The notes beneath the pieces are model-generated. The model searched no databases, was not told the DNA's origin, and was given only the letters and a program-made list of their open reading frames with translations. A program made the position numbers and the translations under genes. A stretch of DNA of 64,000 bases from assembly GCA_963989385.1 (NCBI GenBank), contig OZ022501.1, forward strand, positions 82,072,979-82,136,978, read 5' to 3'. Below are positions 54,131 through 64,000 of the stretch, piece after piece. This DNA comes from Ctena decussata. Taxonomy: Eukaryota; Mollusca; Bivalvia; Lucinida; Lucinidae. Position 1 is the stretch's first letter. Each line of letters starts with the position of its first letter.

Positions 54131-57100
54131 TTTTAGCTCACCTGGCCCGAAGGGCCATAGTGAGCTATTGTCATACCAAAGCGTGTGTCGTGCGTCGTGC
54201 GTCCGTGCGTCGTTAGTCGATCGTCGTCCGTCAACACTTGAAAACAAATATTCAAACATCTTCTTCTATAAAACTACTGGACCAATGGTTCTTAAAATTC
54301 ACATGGGGCATGGCCTGACTCCAGGGTCTCAGAACTGTAAATTTGGGTCAGGTTGAATATCCAAGATGACCGCCGTGACTAAAAATAACAAAAATAACAA
54401 AATCATCATCTTCTCCAGAACCGCTTAGTATATTTGTCTGATCTTTTGCATGAAACATTAGTGGAACATTGGTATTCAGAATTGTAAAAATGAAAAAAAT
54501 CTGTATCGGAGTTTTGTCGCAGTGACCCACTTTCTGTTTACGAGTGTAATTTTGCTCAAATGCCAATGTAAAAAAAAACAACTTATTTAAACAACTTCAA
54601 ACAACTTCTTCTCTAGAACCACTGAGTCTATGGGTCTCAAATTTCACATAGAGCATGACCAGACTGCAAGATTTTAAATTTGTAAAAGTGGGTTAGGTCG
54701 AGAATCCAAGATGGCCGCCGTTACTAAAAATAGCAAAACAACAAAATTAATATCTCCTCCAAAACCATTTGGTATATTTGGTTGAAAGTTTGCAGGGAAG
54801 ATAAGTGGGACCTTGGAATTAAAAAATTGTAAAAATCAAAAAAATCTGTGGCGGAATTAGGTCACAGTGACCTACTTGGTGTTTACAAGACCGAATTTGT
54901 TCAAATGTCAATATCTCAAGCAAACGCAAATGGATTCTGATCAGGTTTGGTCAGAAATGGTCCTTGAATGTAATTATATCGAATTTGTGCCAACTGACTA
55001 TCCAAGATTGCCACCAGGGGGCCATTACTGAAAATAGCACAAACCATAAAAATGACAAGTTTTCAAGAACCCTTGAATGGAATTGGACCAATTTTGTGTC
55101 AGAATGTTTCTTGCATGAAGCCATTTTGATTAATTGCAATTTGGCTTTCCAAGATGGCCGACATCTGCCGTTACTAAAAATAGCTCAAAACATGAAAATG
55201 ACAATATTTCAGTAACCACTGAACGGATTTTGATGAAATTTAGTGGCAAAATGATTCTTGCATTGAGATGTTTCAAAGGTTACTAAATATAGACCAGTCA
55301 TATTGGCCTCTGTTACTAAAAATAGCAAAATGTGAAAATTTGGAAATTCTCAATAAAATGGGACTAATTTTGTGTCAGAATGGTCCTTTCATGAAGCCTT
55401 TACGATTTCTTGCATTTAGGCATTCCAAGATGGCTGCCATATGCCGTTACTAAAAATAGCACAAAACATGAAAATGACAAAATATCTCAGTAACTACTGA
55501 ATGGATTTTGACGACATTTGTAGAAAATGATTCTTGCATTGAGATGTTTCAAACATAATTAAAAATTGACCAATCATGTTGGCCTCTATTACTAAAAATT
55601 AGCAAAATGTGAAAATAAGATAATCTCAATAGAATTGGACTTATTTTGTGTCAGAATGGTCCTTTCATGAAGCCTTTGTGATTTCTTGCATTTTGGCATT
55701 TCAAGATGGCTGCCATCTGCCGTTACTAAAAATAGCACAAAACATGAAGATGACAATATCTCAGTAACCACTGAACGGATTTTGACGAAATTTGTGGCAA
55801 AATCATTCTTGCATTCAGGTGTTTCTAGCAAAACTAAATATAGACCAGTCATATTGGCCTCTGTTGCTACAAAAAAATCTGTGGCGGAATTAGGTCACAG
55901 TGACCTACTTGGTGTTTACAAGACCGAATTTGTTCAAATGTCAATATCTCAAGCAAACGCAAATGGATTCTGATCAGGTTTGGTCAGAAATGGTCCTTGA
56001 ATGTAATTATATCGAATTTGTGCCAACTGACTATCCAAGATTACCACCAGGGGGCCATTACTGAAAATAGCACAAACCATAAAAATGACAAGTTTTCAAG
56101 AACCCTTGAATGGAATTGGACCAATTTTGTGTCAGAATGTTTCTTGCATGAAGCCATTTTGATTAATTGCAATTTGGCTTTCCAAGATGGCCGACATCTG
56201 CCGTTACTAAAAATAGCTCAAAACATGAAAATGACAATATTTCAGTAACCACTGAACGGATTTTGATGAAATTTAGTGGCAAAATGATTCTTGCATTGAG
56301 ATGTTTCAAAGGTTACTAAATATAGACCAGTCATATTGGCCTCTGTTACTAAAAATAGCAAAATGTGAAAATTTGGAAATTCTCAATAAAATGGGACTAA
56401 TTTTGTGTCAGAATGGTCCTTTCATGAAGCCTTTACGATTTCTTGCATTTAGGCATTCCAAGATGGCTGCCATATGCCGTTACTAAAAATAGCACAAAAC
56501 ATGAAAATGACAATATCTCAGTAACTACTGAATGGATTTTGACGACATTTGTAGAAAATGATTCTTGCATTGAGATGTTTCAAACATAATTAAAAATTGA
56601 CCAATCATGTTGGCCTCTATTACTAAAAATTAGCAAAATGTGAAAATAAGATAATCTCAATAGAATTGGACTTATTTTGTGTCAGAATGGTCCTTTCATG
56701 AAGCCTTTGTGATTTCTTGCATTTTGGCATTTCAAGATGGCTGCCATCTGCCGTTACTAAAAATAGCACAAAACATGAAGATGACAATATCTCAGTAACC
56801 ACTGAACGGATTTTGACGAAATTTGTGGCAAAATCATTCTTGCATTCAGGTGTTTCTAGCAAAACTAAATATAGACCAGTCATATTGGCCTCTGTTGCTA
56901 CAAAAAAATCTGTGGCGGAATTAGGTCACAGTGACCTACTTGGTGTTTACAAGACCGAATTTGTTCAAATGTCAATATCTCAAGCAAACGCAAATGGATT
57001 CTGATCAGGTTTGGTCAGAAATGGTCCTTGAATGTAATTATATCGAATTTGTGCCAACTGACTATCCAAGATTACCACCAGGGGGCCATTACTGAAAATA

Positions 57101-58866
57101 GCACAAACCATAAAAATGACAAGTTTTCAAGAACCCTTGAATGGAATTGGACCAATTTTGTGTCAGAATGTTTCTTGCATGAAGCCATTTTGATTAATTG
57201 CAATTTGGCTTTCCAAGATGGCCGACATCTGCCGTTACTAAAAATAGCTCAAAACATGAAAATGACAATATTTCAGTAACCACTGAATGGATTTTGATGA
57301 AATTTAGTGGCAAAATGATTCTTGCATTGAGATGTTTCAAAGGTTACTAAATATAGACCAGTCATATTGGCCTCTGTTACTAAAAATAGCAAAATGTGAA
57401 AATTTGGAAATTCTCAATAAAATGGGACTAATTTTGTGTCAGAATGGTCCTTTCATGAAGCCTTTACGATTTCTTGCATTTAGGCATTCCAAGATGGCTG
57501 CCATATGCCGTTACTAAAAATAGCACAAAACATGAAAATGACAATATCTCAGTAACTACTGAATGGATTTTGACGACATTTGTAGAAAATGATTCTTGCA
57601 TTGAGATGTTTCAAACATAATTAAATATTGACCAATCATGTTGGCCTCTATTACTAAAAATTAGCAAAATGTGAAAATAAGATAATCTCAATAGAATTGG
57701 ACTTATTTTGTGTCAGAATGGTCCTTTCATGAAGCCTTTGTGATTTCTTGCATTTTGGCATTTCAAGATGGCTGCCATCTGCCGTTACTAAAAATAGCAC
57801 AAAACATGAAGATGACAATATCTCAGTAACCACTGAACGGATTTTGACGAAATTTGTGGCAAAATGATTCTTGTATTCAGGTGTTTCTAGCAAAACTAAA
57901 TATAGACCAGTCATATTGGCCTCTGTTGCTAAAGATAGCAAAATTCGAAAATTAAAAAATCTCCATGGAATTGGACTAATGTTGTGTCAGAATGGTCCTA
58001 ACATGAAGCCTTTGCGATTTCTTGCATTTAGGCAATCCAAGATGGCTGCCATCTGCCATTACTAAAAATAGCACAAAACATGAAAATGACAAAATCTCCG
58101 TAACCCCTGAATGGATTTTGACAAAATTTGTGGCAAAGTGATTCTGGCATTGAAGTGTTTCAAATATTGATAAACATAGACCCGTCAAGTTGGCCTCTGT
58201 TATTTAAAATAGAAAATGTGAAAATTAGAAAATTACAATGGAACTGGCCCAATTTAGGTCAGAATGGTCCTTGCATAAAGGCTTTTGATTTTTTGCATTT
58301 TGGCATTCAAAGATGGCTGCCATCTGCCGTTACTAAAATAGCACAAAACATGAAATGACAATATCTCAGTACCCACTGAATACATTTTGATGAAATTTGT
58401 GGCAAAATGATTCTTGCATTGAGATGTTTCGAAAGTAACAAAATATAGACCAGTCTTATTGGCCTCTGATACTAAAAATAGCAAAATGTGAAAATTTGGA
58501 AATTCTCAATAGAATTGGACTTATTTTGTGTCAGAATGGTCCTCTCATGAAGCCTTTGCGATTTCTTGCATGTTGGCATTCCAAGATGGCTGCCATATGC
58601 CGTTACTAAAAATAGCACAAAACATGAAAATGACAATATCTCAGTAACCACTGAATGGATTTTGACGAAATTTGTGGCAAAACGATTCTTGCATTGAGAT
58701 GTTTCAAACATAATCAAATATTGACCTGTCAAATTGACCTCTATTACAAAAAATTGCAACAATTGAAAATGAGAAAATCTCAATGAAATTGGACCAATTT
58801 TATGTCAGACTGGTCCGTGGCAAAATTGCCAGGTGAGCGATATCAGGCCCATTTGGGCCTCTTGTT
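54131..58866 (+). mobile_element. Tandem-core element 3, 4.7 kb with higher-order repeats
   Basis: Left end: hairpin AGCTCACCTGGCCCGAAGGGCC...AGTGAGCT, then a CGTCGTGCGTCCGTGCGTCG tract. Right end: AGGTGAGCGATATCAGGCCC then ATTTGGGCCTCTTGTT. The core is made of ~275-bp subunits marked by CCAAGATGGCTGCCATCTG, GTTACTAAAAATAGCACAAA and TGTGTCAGAATGGTCC. Three near-identical units of about 1,031 bp start at 54839, 55871 and 56902, followed by diverged subunits to 58800. All open frames inside are by-products of the repeat. No transposition protein is present. Confidence 0.9.
54839..57930 (+). repeat. Three ~1,031-bp higher-order units
   Basis: The junction AAAAAAATCTGTGGCGGAAT occurs at 54839, 55871 and 56902 (spacing 1,032 and 1,031). 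Differences are few: AAGATTGCCACC in unit 1 versus AAGATTACCACC in units 2 and 3, and an AAAATATCTC versus AATATCTC indel near 55480. Each unit holds about three ~275-bp subunits plus a shorter one. Confidence 0.93.
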
Positions 58867-59039
58867 GTATTTATGTTTTGTTTATGTTATGTTTTGTTTA
58901 CGTATCATGTATTTTTTTTTACATAAATCGAACAATCTTGGAAACGTTTGTGAAGTGTGGGATTCACTTCTCCTGGAGGTGTTTTACTTCTGTCGTTCTA
59001 ACCCGGTAGTTCTGAGTATGGTGAATTGAAATTTGATTT

Positions 59040-59155
59040 TTCAGCGTTCATCATGTCATGAAGCCAGAAGGCGGAGCTAAAATTTCATGAAGGGCGAAGC
59101 GCTTCTTGTAGAATTTTAGCCACTGGCTTCTTCACACGACGAACGCTGAAAAATC
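59040..59155. mobile_element. Small fold-back element
   Basis: TTTTTCAGCGTTC and GAACGCTGAAAAA, GAAGCCAG and CTGGCTTC, and GGCTAAAATT-type arms surround CATGAAGGGCGAAGCGCTTC. Confidence 0.75.
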
Positions 59156-59555
59156 ATTTTTCCCTTATATTCTCACTTTACTTTTAGACCCTTTCAGTGC
59201 TGTTTTCGTGGTAATTTAATGTAGAATATGCAGAGCATGCGCTGAAGAAAAGATAGTTACGACGTGTTCGGCCATTACGTTAAACAGCCGTCGCCATAAC
59301 GTAGCGTCAATCGAACGTTACGTGGACCAGTCAAGACATTTGTTTACCTGAGACGTCGCTTGACAACAACGTCACATGATCAATTGTCGTTCATCGGGGT
59401 ATGAAACCAGTTGTATTAAAAGGTCTACCTATGGGAAATCAGTGGTAAGTGTAAATGTTTAATTTTATGAAAGGTGTGCGTTTTAAGCAGTTTTACTGCC
59501 TTACTAAATCTAAGAACTTCTCTGGCTTTCGTCTCCAGATATTGTCAGGGTCACT
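59156..59555. other. Intergenic, nothing recognised
   Basis: Holds several ACGT-centred words (AACGTTACGTGG, GAGACGTCGC) but no supported gene or repeat. Confidence 0.4.
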
Positions 59556-59559
59556 AATT

Positions 59560-59940
59560 AGGCTTTAGTAGCCGAAACTTCAAAGTTTGGCCCCATGTTC
59601 CTTCTTTTGAGCCGGGCCGGGTAGCGCAATCGGTAGGGCACCTGACTCGTAAGTCAGAGGTCCTGGGTTCGAATCCCGGTCTGGCCACATACTTTCGTTT
59701 CTCCTTCCGCTGATTCAAGAAGGGCAGTTGTCAGTTACTGGCGAAAGTATGTGCACTTAGTACTGGTTAACCGCTTAGGAGGTCTAAGCCTGCCCAGGAA
59801 TAGTGTGGTTAGGTTAACTGACCGTCCCGACATGACCTTAGTTGTTTACCGTGGACGTTAAGCATCAAATCAACCAACCAACCAACCAATCTTCTTTTGA
59901 ATGTGTTCTCTGCTCTTGAAGGAACTCTTTAAGATGTTAA
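59560..59940 (+). repeat. Dispersed repeat S, copy 3, split by SINE-A
   Basis: GCCGAAACTTCAAAGTTTGG and CATGTTCCTTCTTTTGA are followed, after the SINE, by AATGTGTTCTCTGCTCTTGAAG. It matches copies at 33700 and 34105. Confidence 0.7.
59611..59890 (+). mobile_element. tRNA-derived SINE-A with 10-bp target duplication
   Basis: Complete copy: A box TAGCGCAATCGG, B box GGTTCGAATCC, body GCTGATTCAAGAAGGGCAGT, tail CGTTAAGCATCAAATCAACC with AACC repeats. CTTCTTTTGA lies on both sides (59601-59610, 59891-59900). Confidence 0.94.
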
Positions 59941-60043
59941 TTTATATATATGAAAAGTATCCAAATAAAGCAGTTGTATTTCTTTGATTTACAAGTTACA
60001 TATTTTAAACGGTATAATACCCTTATCTGATGATCTTGCGTTT

Positions 60044-60082
60044 GGGAGACGGGGGTATGGGCGGGGGCGGAGGGTGGGTGGA
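60044..60082 (+). other. Possible G-quadruplex motif
   Basis: Runs of three to five G separated by one to three bases: GGGAGACGGGGG, TATGGGCGGGGG, CGGAGGGTGGG. There are more than four G3 tracts within 39 bases in an otherwise AT-rich area. Confidence 0.7.
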
Positions 60083-60260
60083 TAATTTTTGACATTGAAA
60101 CACTCTAAAAACTCTTGTTTTCAGAAAATGTTAATATTTGTTAATAACAGATAGGTAAACTTTCGTTTTCCTGCAGTTCGCAAAATGCAAACTAGATCCA
60201 TAAAGTGCTGCAGACAATAAGGAACCGACCTTTAAACCTTAATTTACTAAAGGCTTGACA

Positions 60261-60502
60261 CTTAACCCTCAAAGCGCCAAAAAAAAAAAAAAAAAAAAAA
60301 GACGACAAAATTTACGTCTGCGGAATTTCAAAAAAAAAAAGTGTCCAAGCCATATCAGATTGACAATTCAACGACTTAGAGGGCAAACAGTGTAGATTCA
60401 GTAGAGGCAGCTCATGATGAATCTACACTGTTTTTCTGGATCTACGTTGTTAGTTTTTTTTTTCTTCTTGTTTTTTTTATTTCTGGCGCTTGAAGGGTTA
60501 AG
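60261..60502. mobile_element. Fold-back MITE with GGGCAAACAGTG core, copy 2
   Basis: Ends CTTAACCCTCAAAGCGCC and GGCGCTTGAAGGGTTAAG. It shares GACGACAAAATTTACGTCTG, the core GGGCAAACAGTGTAGATTC, and GATCTACGTTGTT with 5464-5664. It contains an expanded poly-A run. Confidence 0.82.
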
Positions 60503-61174
60503 AGGGCTAACAAGTTAGACAAAAAAAAACAGAAAAAGGAAAATAATGGATTAAACCAGGTTAAGTGTACGCACTTTTTATTTTTTTATTTTTTTTTTTT
60601 CATTTTTTTTCTTGTCATTGACTTTTAGCCATAGCGTGACCATGTTGAGGAGTTTAACAGAGTTTGGTAGGAGCTCAATGTTTGTAAAGACCATTTCTCA
60701 AGTGGATGACGTTTATGGTGGGTAACAACCTTGAAGTATATCGTTCTGTTAAGTGAATGAGGGTGAAGAAAAACAAGAATTCATAGAAGACTATTTCTAC
60801 GATTATCAAGATGCTCCCAGAATCGAATCTGAATGCAGTTGGTAAAGTTGTTGAATACGCTGAAGACAACGCCGACTCCGGAAACTGATCCTTATGTCGC
60901 CCTAAGAAAATGATTATAACACGAAGAAAGGTAGCTCGCGCCAGGTGCAACATTAGATGGCTCAGCAAACCCTGCATATAAGCCTTGAGCAATTTTCTTT
61001 TTAATGGCTATATTCATCTAGAGCCATATTTGTCGAGCAGGCGAGACTCTGGTCGGACACGGCGGATATTTAAGAAGATCTTAGTGTTCACTGATCGCAA
61101 TTTTATCAGCTGCCTTTTCTAGTTTTGTGTCTGAAAAATAAGACAATACTAGATGAGCGCTTGTATTAAGTAAA
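60503..61174. other. Intergenic, nothing recognised
   Basis: T-rich tract at 60578-60610; otherwise no supported gene or repeat. Confidence 0.4.
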
Positions 61175-64000
61175 TGATTCTATCTATTCTATTCTATCCC
61201 ATAACCTTACTAGGTCGTTGGGGCACCACAGCTGACTTCAAAACAACCCCTTTCCACCTTGTCCTGTCTTCAGCTGCCCTAGTTGAGCTGGCAAAATCCA
61301 TTCCAGTCCACTCCTTGATATTGTCTTCCCACCTCTTCTTCTGTCTACCTCTTCTTCTTTTCCTTTCACTGTGCCCTGAAGAATTGTCTTTGCTAAACCA
61401 GAAGACCTTGAGACGTGGCCAAACCACCTTAGTTTCCATTTCTTGACCAGCGTCAGGAGTTCATCATATTCTCCAATGGCTGCTTGGATCTTCCTGCGAA
61501 CCTCCTCATTGGTTATATGGTCCTTGTACGAAATGTTCAGTAACCTTCGGTAGCATCTCATCACAAAGGCCTGCGTTCTTTTCTCTAACTCTGCTGTCAA
61601 GGTCCATGATTCACAGGCATACAGAAATATGGAAATGACAAGAGAGCGCATAAGTGTCACCTTTGATCCAAGAGATATGTTGTTATCTCTCCAAATTGGT
61701 TTCAGCTTGGCAAGAGCTGAAGTGGCTTGTGCTATCCTTGAGAGAACCTCCTGTTTTGAGCCATCATCTGAGACAACTGCTCCAAGGTATTTGAAGCTGC
61801 TTACAGTACCCAGCTTCTGCCCCTTTACCTTGATCTCCCTCTGGATGCCATCTGCGCTGTTTGTCATCATTTTGGTCTTCTCAGCACTGATCTCCATCTT
61901 ATACCTTGTGCAGGTCTGGTCGAGACTTTCAACTAGAGCTTCTAGTTCCTGCTCTTCCTCAGCAAGAGCGTCTATGTCATCGGCAAACCGCAGGTTGGTA
62001 ATATTTCTGCCGCCTATGCTAACCTTTCCGTCATGTTCTTCCAGAGCATCGGACATGATCCGTTCGAGAAAAATGTTGAAGAAGGTGGGTGACAGAAGAC
62101 ATCATTGTCTTACTCCAACTGTTGTTCTGAACCATTCTCCTGTGCTGCCATTTATCAGGACTGCACTTGTAGCCTTGTCGTATAGCTGCTCAATGGTGCG
62201 AACTAGGTTTGCATTGATATTGTACTTCCTCATGGTGGCCCATAAGGCTGCATGCCATACCCTGTCAAAGGCTTTTTTGAAATCAATGAGGACATGGTAC
62301 AGATTCTGCTGATGTTGGAGATACTTTTCACACAGGATTCTAAGGCTGAAGATATGTTCTGTGGTGCTCCTTCCTGCTCGGAACCCAGCCTGTTCCTCAG
62401 CGATTATCTCTTCGGCTTGTGGCTTAAGCCTGTTCAAGATAACTTTCAGCATGACTTTGCTTGAATGACTGATGAGGCTGATGGTTCTGTAGTTCTGGCA
62501 GAGCTGTAGGTTGCCCTTTTTAGGGAGAGTAATAATAAGTGACTGAGTCCATGGGGTAGGCCATTCTCCTGTTCTCCAGATCCTGTTACAGATATCTGTT
62601 AAAACATCAATCACGGTCTCCCCTCCAGCTTGAACAAGTTCTGCTGGTATATTATCAACTCCGGCAGATTTTCCCTTCTTCAGTGCTGCTACTGCAATCT
62701 CAACTTCCTCACGAAGGATCGGTTGTTGATCTTCATCTGGGGGCTGACTGCAGTCCAGAACCGTATTGTCACCATCAGTCTCATGGTTGTATAATTCTGA
62801 GCAATATTCTGTCCATCTGCTGAGAATCTCTTGTTCTTCTGTAAGGCATTTCCCAGACTTGTCCTGGATAGTTGTGGATCTACCCTGTTTCTCTGAAGTT
62901 AGATCTTTCACCAGCTGGTATGCTTTCTTGCTGTTGTTTTTGTTCAGGCAAGTTTCGATCTCCTCGCACTGACTAGCTATCCAGTCCTCCTTTGCTTTCT
63001 TCACTGCCTTCTGAATCCTCTTGTTTGCTTCTCTGTATTCTTCTGCTCCTCCTGCTTTATACCTCTTCTTCTTCAAATTTCCCCTCTCATCACAGAGGTC
63101 GAGAACATCTCTAGTGACCCATGGCTTTTTCCTGCGACGTTCCTTCCCAAGTATCTCACTGGCTGCATCAGTCACTACTGTATTGTAGGTGGTAATCATG
63201 GTATCTATGTCCATGTCATCATCCCTCAGACCAATGAGTGGTGCAAATTTTCCACCTATTGTTGCTTGAAAAGTGCATGCCACCTCTGGGTCCCTTAGCT
63301 TCTCAAGATCAAACTTCAGTCTTGGCTGGGTTGGCTTTCTAGCCTTCTTCAGACGAACTCGGAAGGTCATCATGACCAGGTCATGGCCACTTCCTATGTC
63401 TGCTCCAGGAAAACTCCTTGTCCTATGGATGTTGACTCCTGATTGGAAGCGCTTCCTCACCAAGATGTAATCAATCTGATTGTGGTGTTTCCCATCTGGG
63501 CTGTGCCATGTCCATCTCCTTGATGGTTTGTGAGGGCCAAGGGTGTTTGTCAGTACTAGGCTGTTACAGGTTGCAAACTCTAGAAGTCTGAGACCTCTCT
63601 CATTTGTCTCGTCATTGCAGTAGGGTCCACAAATGTTTTCCCAGTCTGCCTGTGCATCCTTTCCAACCTTAGCATTCCAATCCCCTTGTACAACCAGAAT
63701 GACCTTCTTGGGTGTTTGGTCTATGATTTCCTGGAGTTGCTGGTAGAAGTGTTCTACCTCATTGTCGTCATGTCCAGAGGTTGGTGCATAAATCTGTATG
63801 ATGGTGATATTGAAAGGAGCTGCTCTCAGGCGAACTGAAATCAGTCTGCTGGAGACTGGTCGGCATCCCAAGACAGCACTCACCATGTCCTCATGCACAA
63901 GAAATCCAACCCCATACTCATGTTTGTCCTCTTCTCCACTGAAATAAACCTTGTGTCTGTCATCTGTTGACATCTCACCAAAAGTTTTCCAGCGCATCTC
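61175..64000 (-). mobile_element. RTE-like LINE, nearly complete coding region, runs off the window
   Basis: The - strand encodes endonuclease followed by reverse transcriptase and a C-terminal tail, about 930 codons visible. The 3' end near 61175 is followed by a short ATAGA-type simple repeat (ATTCTATCTATTCTATTC on the + strand), a tail style of RTE-like LINEs. A 3' fragment of the same family is at 47105-47318. Confidence 0.9.
61194..63997 (-). pseudogene. RTE-like LINE polyprotein with one stop and one frameshift
   Basis: Endonuclease motifs, reading from 63997: GDWNAKVG, NQIDYILV and GSGHDLVM. RT motifs: GKSAGVDNIPAEL, LIITLPKKG, EEQAGFRAGRSTTEH, LIDFKKAFDRVWH, and LRFADDIDAL with the catalytic F-A-D-D. 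A TGA at 62102-62104 interrupts the RT just after VGVRQ, where LINE proteins keep a glycine before CLLSP; the same frame continues to about 61365. There a one-base shift moves the protein into the frame that ends at 61194 (KKRWEDNIKEWTGMDF, then VVLKSAVVPQRPSKVMG). The N-terminus is beyond the window. With only two lesions this copy is young, but as it stands it should not make full-length enzyme. Confidence 0.88.

Noticed and set aside
54964..58783. Many repeated open frames of 60-103 codons on both strands
   Set aside because: They are copies of the same repeat unit and occur on both strands at once; none shows protein-level constraint.
61629..62312. 227-codon + strand open frame
   Set aside because: It is the complement of the RTE-like LINE reverse-transcriptase frame.
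1..64000. LTR retrotransposon or integrated virus
   Set aside because: No paired long terminal repeats, no gag/protease/integrase motifs and no viral protein were recognised; all RT-containing sequence is of LINE type.

Overview
This window reads as nuclear DNA of a marine invertebrate, most likely a bivalve mollusc. Genes are split into short exons with GT-AG introns, the DNA is AT-rich, and about half or more of it is dispersed repeats. Several repeats are of a kind common in bivalves: tandem-core elements that start with a hairpin and a (GTCC)n run, tRNA-derived SINEs with AACC tails, many fold-back MITEs, and RTE-like LINEs. The species call is inference; no species-specific marker was identified.

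Two host genes are supported, both on the + strand. (1) Positions 356-8622 hold the last ten coding exons of an SLC4A11-like bicarbonate-transporter-superfamily protein. All splice phases agree and the frame is open to a stop at 8620-8622. The N-terminal half lies before the window. (2) Positions 22976-36839 hold four exons of a thioredoxin-fold protein whose exon lengths (35, 22, 22 and 20 codons) closely follow the animal cytosolic thioredoxin layout. Its active site reads W-C-P-K-H where W-C-G-P-C is expected, so the resolving cysteine is a histidine and the visible protein has one cysteine. A possible first exon is at 20701-20727. The two genes share no evident pathway.

Layout. 1-8622: SLC4A11-like exons, with small fold-back elements in several introns. 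8623-20700: intergenic. It contains a 2.5-kb element with roughly 0.7-0.8-kb inverted arms and a 5-bp target duplication (12252-14747) inside an older SINE, and a 906-bp element with a TTA duplication built from ~11-bp quasi-repeats (18762-19667). 20701-36839: thioredoxin-like gene. Its introns hold two tandem-core elements (24868-26970, 30852-32946), a 5'-truncated LINE (34750-36612) and SINEs. 36900-38375: three nested TA-flanked or palindromic elements starting 60 bp after the thioredoxin-like stop. 38376-54130: repeat-rich intergenic DNA with SINEs, MITEs, a LINE relic lacking reverse transcriptase (44118-45835), a mariner-type MITE and a minisatellite. 54131-58866: a 4.7-kb tandem-core element with three nearly identical ~1,031-bp higher-order units. 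61175-64000: a long RTE-like LINE on the - strand, damaged by one in-frame stop and one frameshift and running off the window end.

No rRNA, functional tRNA, CRISPR array or prokaryotic operon is present. The observations most worth following are the one-cysteine thioredoxin, the long-armed element with Transib-like traits, the near-identical 1-kb units, and the dated nests of insertions.
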